A stretch of DNA of 64,000 nucleotides from Oikopleura dioica (taxonomy: Eukaryota; Chordata; Appendicularia; Copelata; Oikopleuridae), in contig OU015569.1 in NCBI GenBank assembly GCA_907165135.1, forward strand, positions 11,966,501 to 12,030,500, given 5' to 3'. The notes beneath the pieces are model-generated. The model was not told where the DNA came from, made no database searches, and saw only the letters and a list, made by a program, of their open reading frames with translations. A program made the position numbers and the translations under genes. This document shows positions 9,628 to 21,020 of this stretch, in pieces; within the stretch, counting starts at the first letter, position 1, and each line of letters begins with the position of its first letter.

Positions 9628-12600
9628 ATGGACCAGGACCAAGCTCAGTACCAGAAGCTTGTCGCGTGGCTGAAGCTCGGGCGTTGGAGACAATCGAATC
9701 GGGGCAATCGGGTAAGTAATTAGAATGTAAAATCTACCGGTTTTCAGGGGTATCGGGAACCCGTTACCGCTAGTGTTTTGACCTTCGAAGAAAGGTCGCT
9801 TCGGTAGCTATCATCTCAATAAGATATTTTTCAGTTTTTCGCGAGTTCTTCTCCACCTGGGAGTTGGCGACTCACCCGCAATGTCATCGGCTCTACAACG
9901 ACTTCCGCGAAGACATTATCCAACAATCAAGCGTCCCTGGGCTCGGCCTCCGTCTCATCAACGAATTCCTACAGTTCATCGACGAGAAATTCAAAGTGCT
10001 AGCGCTCGACGAAAAGATAATGGACCTCGACGACAAGAAACACCTCGGACCGCCGATCCGAGAAACTTTCAAAGAATTGGAAGCGTTCGTGGGCGCATTC
10101 AAGCAGGACATCTTCAACCGTTTTCCAAGTGGAAAGAACTGGAGAAAGCACGAGTTCGTCTGCATGGCTCGACTGTTGAAATATCTGAGCAAATGTAAGT
10201 TTCAATAGTAAGAATTACTTTTTAATCATTTATTTTAGATCTCACTCCGAAGTTCATCACGCCTTCTAGCGGGATCTTTGAAAACGACATCCAGGAGATC
10301 ATCTACGGCTTCGCGCAAATCTGTCACAATATCTGTGAAAACCTCGTCACTCTGACCGAAAAAGACTCGAATGTACTCCTCGCTCTCGAGACTGTTCTTA
10401 TTCCGCTCAACGAATCGATAGGCAACATGGCAGAAGCTTTAAGTAAATTCACAGGTTCTAACTTCAAACACCTTCACAAATATGCTGCCTTCTCCGTCTA
10501 CAGCTTTTGTCGAGTACTCCAGACGATTGCTAAACGAAACGATCTTGATAAAACGAAGCAGCGCGAGATCGTCGAGACCGGGCTCAAAAATCTTGGAGGT
10601 TCCTTCAAGTACGTCTCCTCGATTTCCAGAGACAATGACAACTTCACAAATCTGCAGCATTGGAATCTCATCGAACTGACAATCAACGAGCTTGCCATTA
10701 CTTGCGAAACAAACAATCTTTGCAGCTACAAAAACTCGAACAGCATGACAATCTTCAGAGAGATGGAAATCGATCTTCGTAAAAACCGTCAACCCTCAAA
10801 AATGGACATCGTCTACATGAAGGCATTTCTCAATCAACTTTTTCTCAGCCTTATAAACGATGTGGTTTTCCGAGAATTCGCTCTTCGATATGTTCGGAGT
10901 ACAAAAGAATCGCGCGCCCAATTCTTGAGCATATTAATCAGCACGCTGAGCGAGTATGGCATCCCGCAGAAAACTGAGGCCGTTGTGCTTATCGTCGACA
11001 CCCTTGTTGAGTTCGGAGACGCCAAAAACTCCCAGAGGAAGATCAAGACCTACTCAAACTCGTCATTGCTCAGCTGCGAGAATTCTTCCCGAAGGAGACG
11101 AAAAATATTGCAGCAATAAGTGTTTCCATAGAAGATGGCAATGATGAGCTGACGACAGTCTGGAAGATGCTGTCCGTTTGGCAACGCGATCTTCAAGCCG
11201 CGTGGAGCGAGAAAATGGCAAAAGTCACTTCGAAGCCCCCGACACTCGACGTTGAAAAATTATCCAAGATCAAAGTCAAAACTCAATTCAAGAAGACTTC
11301 TTCTGAGTTGCAGGTATGCAACTATGTCAACACGTTCTACATTGCGGCGCAACTTCTTTTGATTCTTGGAAAACGAGAAGCTGGGAATAGGATCCTGAAA
11401 GACTTGCTTACAGCCCTCGTCGACTGGTATTTTCTGAAGACTAAAATTATCGCTTCTGTGAGTGAGCTTCTCGGTGATCTTGTGATGGACTTGGGTTCGT
11501 CACTTTGGGTTGCGCGGCGGCATTCTCATTTCTCTACCCAGCCCGAATACAACGAGGATATTCATAAGACCCTGAAACGAGCGAATATTTGCCATTTGAC
11601 CTCGAAAGATAAGAAACATCTTGCTTTTGGTTATATGATGTTCCAGGATGGCATCCCAGAGACCAAAAAGAGCTCCATTGGTTGGAAAGATGAGTCTATC
11701 ACCCGAATCATGTTACAAACCTCTCTCTCTGGATCTTCCGGCTGGTCAGATTATCATGACAAGGCCTTTGGTCATGTGGGCTCGATGATAACTGCGAATC
11801 AAACAAGCGGCCTTCGTTATGCGATTCAAATCATCATCACTTTCCTTTCAAGTGCATGCGATCGGCGATTCTACAAAACGATCTTCCCTACTTCGGCGAA
11901 GGCCGAGGGTTCAATGAAAGTCCAGAAAATTGGAAGAGAAATCATTGCGACCCTGCGTGCGCTTGAGAAAACCATCTGGATAAGTGTCGACTTCATCGAT
12001 GATCTCATCAAACGAGGCATGTCGACCGAGGCGAGAATGTTTTCCAACGAGCTGCTTGTTTTATCCGATATTTGGGGATTGCAGACTGCCAACATAATGG
12101 CAAAGACACTCCAAATACGAGCACTGGAGCTTGAAGGTCAAACGAGCAAGTGGGAAGAGGAAATTCAAGCTCTTTTAAAAGTCTTCGATATCAACGAGGA
12201 CAACCCATTTATGCGCGACGTCAATCCTCAAGCCAAAGCACAGGCGATCTCACTTAACTCGCAAATGGCAGAGAAAATAAGGAAGAAAACGGAAACAACA
12301 AAAGCCTTCACATTTCAACTTCCAGTTCTTCCTAAGATTTGCAAGCTTGATCTCGATGTTGCGCGGAACTATGTTATTGCACTTACAACTTTGTTCCGTG
12401 TTCATCCAGATCCTACTCGAGCTGTCAACGCTGGCCTGCTCCTCTTTAAAGAGATCGCTATCGCTGGTCATCAACTATCGCAGCTACTCCTGGAGCTTGC
12501 ATACGTCATCGTTCTTCGCGCGACGGAACTCGATAGACCATCTGACGCTGTCGAGTACGTCAAAATTGCTCTCGACCCTGTCCGAAACTCCGAGAAAGCC

Positions 12601-14793
12601 AGTCCAAAGAAGTGCGGCCGATTCGCGAAATTGCAAGTGGCAATCGTCATTTACAATAGAACCTTCGACGCGAACAAGGAAAATCTTGAGCCAACCTCTA
12701 TTCTTTCGAAATTTTTCGATAAATTAATCGAAATGAACAAAAAGGATACGATAGAGAATGCTCGTCTCCTGAATTTCGGTTCACGACCAGCCTCTCCAAT
12801 TGAGCCTGAGATCGAAACAATTTTCAGTGTGGGAGATTCGCCTGAGAATATTTCAGAAGAGGCAGACCTGGATGAAGCTCTCGCGACCGCCAAGAAAAAC
12901 AGCGACATGGAAACCATCAGAGCGATTTACAATCTACGCATAGGGCAGATTCTTCGCCAGGAACAAGTGTCCCAGCAAAGCACGATTGTCTTGAGCAATT
13001 CTTCGAAGCTCGCCGCGCTTCACATTGATGTTAACGGCATTGGAGCAGTTCTTGAGGCGCAGTACTACGCTCATGCTCGCATGTCCAACAATGTCAGCTC
13101 TGTTCCGGAAGAGAATTTGAGACAAGCCGAAGACATGGCCGAGAATATAAGCATTGAGTTTCCTTTCCTACGACAGGAACTGAAGGACACCGTCGTCTTG
13201 GTGAGTTTGATTCCAGCTCTTTCGAAGACATTATCCTGCACATACGAAAATTGCCTCGCACTTGTCACTCGTTTGGAGCCCAACGGGAAATGTATTTCGA
13301 TCGGATTCGATGGTCATGCACTTGCCAAAGAGGCTGTGCAAATGCGCGACATGTGTGACAAGATTTCTGAAGAGATTGGCAAAGATGTCAAAAACCGTAC
13401 CAAATGGTGGAAGGTGCGCGAGAAACGAGAAAAGTACTGTAAGGATTTAGTGCTGTCTGTTCTCCCAGGTAAAATATCTTCACTTTGGCTTTTTATATAT
13501 GACATTTTAGATGTTCTTGGTCCGGCTCTTGCTCTATTCACATTCTCTGAAAGCATTACTTGGACCGATGCAGTTCCCAAGCCCAAAAACTCTCTTCACG
13601 CCGACTTTTTGAGCCATGCGATTCGGGCTTGGTCTCATATGAACACTCTTGGCAAGACGAATGTCGCTGGACTCGTTGGAGTGAATAAACTGGATCTCGA
13701 TCATCTCGCAAAGAACCACGTCTTTGAAGAGTTGGATTATCAGCGGACAACCGCTACATATCTCATCCTTGGACGAGTGGTTCAATCGATCGCCATGGAA
13801 AGGATGCCTATTTGTCAGGGAATTCAAATGTCTAGGTAAGAACTTGTTGCTTTGAAGGTTTGGAATAGCGTATTTCTAGGATGCTTTCTGTGAGGCACGC
13901 GGAGTACATCCTTCGACAACCGGCGAGCAAACGGTCGGTAGACATCTCAAATCTACTCTACGTCGTAGACAGCCAGGACAACCTAACGACTTCGCCCGCG
14001 ACAGTTGGAAACTTCTTCAAGAGCGTCCAGCAATGGGATGGCTACGTTTCCATCAGGCCGAATTCAAGGGAGTTGCTTGAGAAACTAAATAAATTCGACC
14101 TCTACGTCTTTGCTGGGCATGGAAGCGGCTCCGACTGCGTTGGCGGCTGGGGACGTGTGGCCAGACAAGGTGTAACAAGCACCATGCACCTTTTCGGCTG
14201 TGCTTCCGGCAGACTTCTCGATTATGGTCGAACTGAACCGAGGGGTGCAGTGACATGGTAAGTTTGAAAATATATGGCAAATATAAGGTAACTAAATCAA
14301 AATTAATTCAGTGTCTTGAACTCTGGCTCTTCATCAGTAATGGGCATGCTCTGGGACGTTACTGATAGAGACATCGACCGATTTACGTTACGCTTGTACA
14401 AAGACTGGTTCTCCGCGGCGAGCAACTCGTCTAAAGAAACAGGACCGTGCCTCTCCCGATTCATCAACGAGTGCTCACGAGGTGAATAAACTTTGTTTAT
14501 CATCAAGTTTTATCTAATTTTTAGCCTGCAAGCTGCCATATGTCGTCGCCGGTGCGACTGTCAACTACGGGCTAATCCCTATCTGCCACAATAGTCCTCA
14601 GGGTTGGGATAAGGGATTGCCTGAACAAATTGACTACGAAGAGTCGGGCACGGTCGATTTCTTTACCAAAATTTTTGGTAAAAAGATAGGTAATAAGTCC
14701 GACCGTTTCCCCAAAAGTAACTGGGAAGATTATCAAAATATGTTTATAGTTCACATCTTTACTGCCACACATCTTCAAACTTCACCGTTCTAA
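9628..14793 (+). CDS. ESPL1: Separase (peptidase C50)
   Basis: The cysteine protease that cleaves the cohesin kleisin subunit at anaphase. The catalytic domain lies in the last exons: FAGHGSG with the catalytic His (13880-14257), HLFGCASG with the catalytic Cys, LWDVTDRDIDRF (14312-14481) and a 3' exon 14525-14793. LWDVTDRDIDR is diagnostic of separases. Upstream exons 9835-10194, 10239 to about 11030, about 11030-13468 and 13511-13835 encode a long helical N-terminal region, for a total near 1,600 residues. Introns are mostly 40-54 bp, GT-AG. The start at 9628 (MDQDQAQ) joins exon 2 in frame only with a GG-AG boundary near 9708, so the 5' end is tentative. A one-base frame break lies at the AAAAAC run near 11025; one more A would restore KKLPEEDQD. 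AATAAA overlaps the stop codon. Confidence 0.93.
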
Positions 14794-14797
14794 TAAA
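14792..14797 (+). terminator. Polyadenylation signal overlapping the separase stop
   Basis: AATAAA at 14792-14797 shares bases with the TAA stop at 14791-14793, leaving almost no 3' UTR before the signal. Confidence 0.6.
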
Positions 14798-15001
14798 TAC
14801 AAACCTCCCAGTTATTATATCGTGGTGGTTTTATCTTGCATTACGGCAGATGACAAAGACCAAAGAAAATCTTCTAAACTATGTTAAAGAGATCTCCTTT
14901 TTCAAATATTTCTTTTTAGTTTGTATTTTGAACTACAGAATCGATAGTCGTGGGAAGAATTGCACTTATTTATTTCTTGTCTGCCAAAGAAGTCAAAGAG
15001 T

Positions 15002-16581
15002 TTAGAGTTCATCGTTTCCTCGCTTGATTTTGAGCAGCTCGACGTCGAAGAGAAGGGTGGCGCCGCCGGGGATGACTCCTCCAGCTCCTCGGTCGCCGTA
15101 GTCCAAGTGAGGTGGGATCGTCAGTGTTCGCTTTTCGCCGATGCACATGTCCAAAAGGCCCTGAAAATCAATGGTCAACAAAAAGGAAAAGATCTAGTCA
15201 AGATCGTCAAGAAAAATTGGGGCGGATTGCAAAAATTAGAAGAAAAATTGAAGTTATTGAAGTCGAAATACCTGGTCCCATCCTTTGATGACCATTCCAG
15301 CGCCGAGGGTGAACTGGAAGAGTGGTCTCCGTTTGCCCAAGTCGCCGTTTGCCCAAGTCGCCGTCTGCCCAAGTCGCCGTTTGCCCAACTTGGGCAGACG
15401 GAGATCTTAGGCAAACGGCGATGTGAATTTGTTTTTAAATTGATTGGTCATAAAATGATAGAAGTAAGGCGACAATTTCATTATCACCACTGAGTCTGCT
15501 AATTGCGGTCTGATTTGCAGAGACTTTCAGGTGAAAACAAAGGTTGTCCTGTGATGTCTTTTGAACGTTTTTTAACAGTGGATCCTTGACAAGACCACCA
15601 CAATTTTATTAAATTGTTTTTCGATAGTTGTACCCGATTTTCGAATGAATTCTTGAGCATAAACACGTAAATAAGAGACGAAATGAAAAAACAGTATCGT
15701 GGACTCTAGGGAAGCTTTCCGAATTATGACATCGTTTACATTGATAAAGAAGAGCCTTCGTAATGGATGGTCTAATTATGAGAGTCGCTTAATTCTCAAT
15801 CAAAGTCCTAATAAACTATTCCCGGAAGAGTTTATCAAGAAGAAAAAAGGCTCCGGTTTACTGAGACTGGATCGTTATTCGGTTGTCATAAGATAATTTG
15901 TGCATTTGATGTTTGTAAATCAAGCCTGAGTACTCCTCTTCGCTGGGAAGAGGTTTTGGGAAGAGTTTCATCAGTTTTCCCCTTTTTCTCTTTTTCTCAC
16001 TACTCACAATGATTGTTTTCCCTCAGTTTCAGTCTGAAATAACTCCAAAAATAGAACGAACCGATTATAAATCGCAAGAAACAGCAATATGTAAAACCAT
16101 CAATTCAACCAAGTTGGGGATTAGCGCTTGTGAGGACTCGGCGCATCCATCGTTTCCTCAATCTATAGGCCTCGTACGTAAAACTAGCGATTTTACTTTA
16201 CCACTTAAAATCTATCATATCCTGCTGGTTTTGATTTCATAATTCAAGATGAGAAATTTCCCGATTTTAGTAATTATAAACTGAAATCAAAGTCTCTTTT
16301 GCGCTCATAAGGTTCTGAAACCTTGAATTAATCTCTTTAAATTGAATTATGATTATATTTTCAATTTGATCGCCGTCTGCCCAAGATCGCCGTTTGCCCA
16401 AGTCTCCGTCTGCCCAAGTTGGGCAAACGGCGATCTTGGGCAGACGGCGACTTGGGCAAACGGCGACTTGGGCAAACGGAGACCACTCGAACTGGAAGGG
16501 TTGATTTCTGTCCCGGCTGGAGTCGAACTTCTTTCCGTCAATCAAAGTGCCAGTGTAGTGCATCGAGCTCATTTCAAAAAG
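15002..16581 (-). CDS. ER-type FKBP peptidyl-prolyl isomerase, interrupted by an element
   Basis: An FK506-binding-protein fold prolyl isomerase. Exon 16489-16581 gives [16 protein letters not shown] and NQPFQF. Exon 15272-15313 gives [13 protein letters not shown], and exon 15002-15160 gives [25 protein letters not shown] and FDVELLKI, ending NDEL, an ER-retention-like tail as in FKBP2/7/14. The intron 15161-15271 is canonical. Between FQF and TLGAG the gene is split by the 1.17-kb element at 15321-16488. A GA-AG splice using the AG inside the target duplication would keep the frame with one extra Phe. The expected signal peptide was not found, although 5' sequence exists up to 16791. The gene starts close after the stop of the upstream gene (16792), operon-like. 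Confidence 0.8.
15321..16488. mobile_element. Inverted-repeat element inserted in the FKBP coding region
   Basis: Both ends carry AGTGGTCTCCGTTTGCCC followed by subrepeats of CGCCGTTTGCCCAAGT, and match exactly for about 50 bp in inverted orientation. The element is bordered by a 10-bp direct repeat, GAACTGGAAG, at 15311-15320 and 16489-16498, which is a target-site duplication inside the FKBP exon. The interior has only short ORFs and no recognisable transposase, so it is non-autonomous. Each end can also fold on itself. Confidence 0.88.
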
Positions 16582-16791
16582 CTGCAAAGAATGGAGAAAT
16601 CAGAAAACTTGAAATTGAAAAATAATCTTCAGGAAAATGATTCTCAAATAAAATTCCTCGAAGAAGAAGCTGCAAAGAAAAATGCAGGTTGCATGGATGG
16701 GTGTCGATGAGGGAGGAGCACTAGCGGACGAAGCGGACAAGTCAACTTGCAGAATGGTGCGATAAAAAAACGAGAATTCGAAAAACATTTT

Positions 16792-17285
16792 TTACGTAAC
16801 TGTATTATCAGAATCTGAGATAGATGGAGCAAGTTTTTTTCTGAAAATATGAATGAGAAAATGAACAATTGCACAGGCGCCCACGAACCAGCTTAAACAT
16901 GTGGACCAGAAAGTAAATCTGCTCGCTTTATTTTCTTTCTCTTCGTCATCTTCAATCCGGAATGGACCAAGAGTGACGAGGTGTTCTGGATGATGGTCTA
17001 ACGAAGAAGCTCGCCGTTTTCGCCGATCGGAAGAAAAGATTGGGTTGGTGAGATCGCCTAACCGGCAAGTTGATTGACAGGCTGGGTCTTACTGAGGGTT
17101 CTCTTTGTTAGTTCTTCGTCAATTGACCTCAATGCACGTGGTCGGTTCAATAGACCACGGCGACTTTGAGCCGCCGTAATTTCTCTTGTGATAATCCATT
17201 TGACCTGATTTTTGTAATGTGAGCTTAGATGACTAAAACGAACCACTTTGTGAAATTTTGGAAGTTTTCTCAAAAGTGGTGGCAT
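16792..17285 (-). CDS. Small tail-anchored membrane protein, unknown
   Basis: The product was not recognised. Two exons, 17093-17285 and 16792-17057, are joined by a 35-bp GT-AG intron that keeps frame (KRTL-SDLTNP). The product is about 152 residues, basic at the N terminus (SRRGLLNRPRALRS, DRRKRRASS), with an acidic stretch (IEDDEEKEN), one hydrophobic span near the C terminus (FWSTCLSWFVGACAIVHFLI), and a short basic then acidic tail. This suggests a tail-anchored or single-pass protein. It lies directly upstream of the FKBP gene on the same strand with almost no spacer, which fits a trans-spliced operon. The start ATG at 17285 is the first in frame; a shorter N terminus is possible. Confidence 0.55.
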
Positions 17286-17503
17286 TTTGCAGTGGATTTA
17301 TCTTTCACTCTGCAGCTGAAAATCTTGATAGATGAGTGTTCAAGCTTTCCACCGATATGTATTATAACATTTTGCTTGCCGGAAACGCAAGTTAGAGCTA
17401 GAAGTCTTGAGCGCTCTTTATCACACTCCGACCCCTTGTTTTGAGCGCTTAGTCGCTCGCCCGTGTATTGAGAAGTTAAATTCTTGAGATTGAACCCGTG
17501 GCA

Positions 17504-19372
17504 TTAGCTTTTCGCAGGTCGCAAATAATCACATCGCACTAAAACTAATGTCAGCCTTCGTTTGGAAGTGATGATTGCCTGAATGTAGACGAAATTGGAG
17601 CCGGGAAACCTCAGCGTCTTCGTCTCGAAGCGATCTTCCTTGTTGAGCCGTGGCTGGAGAAAAGTAAAGGAGTCCGCGGGACAGCCGTTGTACATCATTG
17701 GATAGGAAACAGTGTTGCTAGAGAGAAAATAAAGAGAGTTGAAAAGTGAGTCAAGTTACAACTAACTTGGGTTCGACAGAAGGAGCCGACCAGCAACTCT
17801 TCGTGAAAATGTAAAAATAATCCATTTGAGTGATCACTTCTGCACCGAGATAAATGCGTTGGTTGAGGGATTTCGGCAGAGGAAAGGATTGAAATGGGTA
17901 TCTTAAAATAAATTAAAGAATTATCTTCCATGCGTTTGTTTATTTTTACCTGGTTAGATAACTGGAATTATGGTAGACATTCAACCTGAAGAGGAAATCG
18001 CCCTCGTTTTGAATCGCTCCCATTCCTCTTTCAAGGTCACTTATCAGTAATCACTCTTGCTTTTACCAAATTATTCGTTGAAAAAAATTCAACTTGTGAA
18101 TTATTTTTTGTTTTGAACCGTTCCCTGTCACCATAAAGTCCGAGATAACATAAACGGGCATAATTTGCGCGGACACTTGCCAACTCGTCTCATTCACGTA
18201 CTTGTTGTCGATTCGACCGAGGCGATCAATCACGCATCGAAATAAATAAATTTCGCCGTAGTCTCTGTAAACGCCCCCGGTCAATGCTGGTGCTCGGCTA
18301 AATTTCAAGTGCTTTTAATATTTCTTTTTGTCGGAATCTGACCTTAGGTTGTTCTCATAAATGAACTTGGTCGGCTGGTTTTCGTCGTATCTCATTCGCG
18401 TTTCGCACTCAGTAAACCTGAAATTAGAAAACACTGGCTATCTTACTGGAAAGAGTAGAATACTTACTTGTACGAAAAGACGACAAGTGGCACTCATCAT
18501 GTCGAAGCCGAGCAAATAGTCGCCAAGACTCGATTTCGGCATTCTCACAATAAAACGGTCGTTGATCGTGTCGCATTCAACGCTTGGAGTGTATGGCGGT
18601 AAAAGTGTCGCCGTCGTCGATGTTGTCGTGCTCGTCGTCGTTGTTGCTTGTGCCCCGAAGAAGCCTTCGCAGCCTTCCGGGCGTTGACACATGTACCCAT
18701 CTTAACTTTCGAGATGAGCAATGAGCAAATTACGATGAAAACACAGCTTGCTTTTTCTCGCAAAATTCTCTTCTATATAAAATTATAATAGATTATTTTT
18801 AAAGATAAAAACCGGTTTGAACTGGGCGCGTCCGGCAGAACCGGTTAGTCAATAATTTGACCTTTGATCCAAGGTCCTTATTGACCTTGATTCGCGCTAT
18901 GGAACGTACTTACTGTATCCTTAATATCGCAATCTTTGCCGTAAAAGCCGCTCAAACACTGGCACCAATAACTGTTCCATTTATTCTCGCAATTGGCACT
19001 TCCGGACGCAAAGCATGGTTCCAGGATCTCGCACTTATTGAGCCGCGTGTACATGAAGTGATCAGTTTGATCCGGGTCGCCGAACACTTCAAACGCCTCG
19101 GCCCAGTCGCAAGTTTCCTCGTTGCATTCTCGCTCAAGATCCGCAGGCTGCCCTTCTTCCGCTAGGGTGTCGTCTGGTGCGGAAGGGTCCGAATTCATTC
19201 GCCTTAGAATCAAAATCTAGCCAGTTCCTCATTTTCAAGAAAAAAAAGCTTCCAAAGATAACTTACTGTGTCTCATCAAAAATCCACTGGCTTCTTCTTT
19301 GCTTATTTCAGGAAGACTTTGGACAGCCAAAGCACTCAAAGCGAAAATACTCAAAAATAGTCGAAATGCCAT
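17504..19372 (-). CDS. Secreted Gla-EGF-ZP domain protein
   Basis: A secreted or cell-surface protein with an unusual domain order. Exon 1 (ATG at 19372) encodes a signal peptide (MAFRLFLSIFALSALA) and a short pro-region. Exon 18914-19202 has a Gla-domain-like block (DLERECNEETCDWAEA) and an EGF-like domain (CEILEPC, WCQCLSGFYGKDC). Exon 18468-18700 adds GYMCQRPEGCEGFFG, a Thr/Ser linker and the start of a ZP domain (VECDTINDRFIV). Exons 18343-18417, 18094-18298, 17950-18027, 17767-17901 and 17504-17717 continue the ZP domain, ending YNGCPADSF and VLVRCDYL. Most ZP joins are canonical and in frame. The joins from exon 1 to Gla and from EGF to ZP need non-canonical sites or an unseen exon, so fusion of the two halves is likely but unproven. 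No C-terminal membrane span was found. Confidence 0.7.
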
Positions 19373-20614
19373 TCTCTTTACAAAATTGGACTCTGCGGTA
19401 AAATCTCGTTTTAAATAGTTCGTATTTTTGTCGTGAACTGGTCGGAACTAGTTGAACTCAAAATCGCGAAAATAGCCCATCTTCAGGGCTCCAAAACTCC
19501 AAAGTTTGCATTTTGGTCCTATCAACTCTTACTATTTTCAGATTTCTTGGACCCTAATCTTAAAATTTACAGAAGATTTTTTTTATTTGATAATTTTTTC
19601 TTTAGAAAATTTTTCAATAAACCAAGGTACCTATTTTTGACTATTCATTCCTATAAAATGCCCTGCGGGCATAGCCCAGACGCCACAAGCCCTACCCTAA
19701 GTAAATGTCCTTAGAGTTAGCTTTCAAAAAAATGTATCATATGCCACTATTGTAAAGGGTTGAAATTTCAAAATATTTGGTTCACTTTCAAAATACACTA
19801 ATTTTCTGCAGCTTTAGTCGCAATTTCCGGGAGATCGAGAAGAGATAGCCAAAAAGTGCATGAGGAGTTTTTCGCTCCAAATTTTCTGAGGAATCCAAAA
19901 ATGCGGGTCAAAAAAAGAGCCTGAGACTTGGCCAAAATCGACCACCCTAGCCTTAAGTAGGAACGACATCGCTGATTTCCCATTTTCCATGAGCAAAGTT
20001 CGCTGCTCCACCGATTCCAATGACGAGGACTTCGAAATTCTAGTTCTTGCAGCCGAAAGCGGAAACTCAGGAATGCGTTAAACGCTAGGTAGTATATTTG
20101 AGCTGGCTCTTTTATTAGAAAATGTCCAAAAGTTCCAAAAGTACCAAAACTTTGGATGCTCCGCCTTTTCGATCCAGTTTAGCTATCAGGGCGTGTGATA
20201 GTGGAAAATGATCGTTGCGAAGAGAGCTAGGTGTGCATCTAGGTTTCATCCCTTCAAAAAATATTTTCAACCCTTTATCACTAGTACCTGATTTTCATAA
20301 AAGGGATGAGATTTTTTTCGAGGGATGAAACCTAAATGCACGCCTAGCTCTCGTCGCGACGATCATTTTCATGTATTGCATGTCATGATAGCTCAAGCGA
20401 CATGAAAATGGTAAGCGTCCAAAGTTTGGTACTTTAGTAACTTCCGTCACGTTTTATGACCTCATAAGTTCGAAAATTCGCCAATCTTTCCCACTCATCC
20501 AGGGTAATTTTTTACATTCTTTCTTATGAGCCAATAAAAAATGGGGTAAGGATTTCACTCAGAAATCCTTATTGAAATTCGTCAATGTGGCAAAAATGAC
20601 TTCATTCTGAGATA
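19373..20614. other. Gene-poor stretch with an inverted repeat at about 20190-20376
   Basis: No convincing gene was found. Between about 20190 and 20376 two arms pair: AGCTAGGTGTGCATCTAGG with the complement of CCTAAATGCACGCCTAGCT, and AAAATGATCG with CGATCATTTT at the outer ends. This is probably a small foldback element. Confidence 0.5.
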
Positions 20615-20990
20615 CAATGCTAAGAATTTTTATTGTATCAGTCGATGCAAAATGATAAGGATACACGACGTTTTCAGCAAAGCGACGAATTCAGCAGGAC
20701 ATTCACTGTCGAGGGGCAGAGGCTGACTTGAGCGACCCGACTTGCTTCTCCAGCATATCTTCAATTTCTTTCTCCAATATCCGCTCTTTGAGATTCTCAA
20801 TCTCGATCTTCAACCTTTCGTTTTCATTTAAAAGTTCTGCCAACCAATTGTTCTTTTCCACCAACTCTTTCTTGAGGCTTGCTTGTTCCGCCATGTTGAG
20901 CGATCTAGGTCGGGGCTGCAAATCTGAGCGAGAGGAAGTTCCCCAAGTTGGAATCAAAGTGATTGAATAGGCTTGCGGAAGAAGATACCA
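20615..20990 (-). repeat. Dispersed repeat with short coiled-coil ORF, copy 2
   Basis: Shares its DNA with 9041-9330. The minus-strand ORF from MAEQASLKKELVEKN to SASAPRQ is about 62 residues with clear heptads (ENERLKIEIENLKERI), a likely parallel coiled coil. Upstream in the same frame the ORF runs into RWYLLPQAYSITL, which belongs to the neighbouring protease-domain copy rather than to this repeat. Confidence 0.6.
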
Positions 20991-21020
20991 TCTTTTTGTT
21001 CTCATGTTCTGGAATTGCTC

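Noticed and set aside
9881-10198. An Arg/Pro-rich ORF starting MSSALQRLPRR at the separase 5' end
   Set aside because: It lies in a different frame from the helical sequence (INEFLQFIDEKF) that continues through correctly placed introns into separase.
11015-11035. Programmed -1 ribosomal frameshift as the leading explanation
   Set aside because: The run is five A's preceded by C, not a full X XXY YYZ heptamer in the correct phase, and no downstream stem or pseudoknot was evident. A missing base or short intron is simpler.
15175-15414. Short ORFs in the FKBP element ends ([11 protein letters not shown]-type repeats)
   Set aside because: They arise from the TTTGCCCAAGTCGCC subrepeats on both strands and carry no independent coding evidence.
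18545-18763. A possible separate gene with a signal-peptide-like start (REKASCVFIVICSLL) before the ZP exon
   Set aside because: The apparent start codon is TTG, not ATG, and the frame runs into Arg-rich sequence instead of the ZP frame. The stretch is better read as intron plus the start of the ZP exon.
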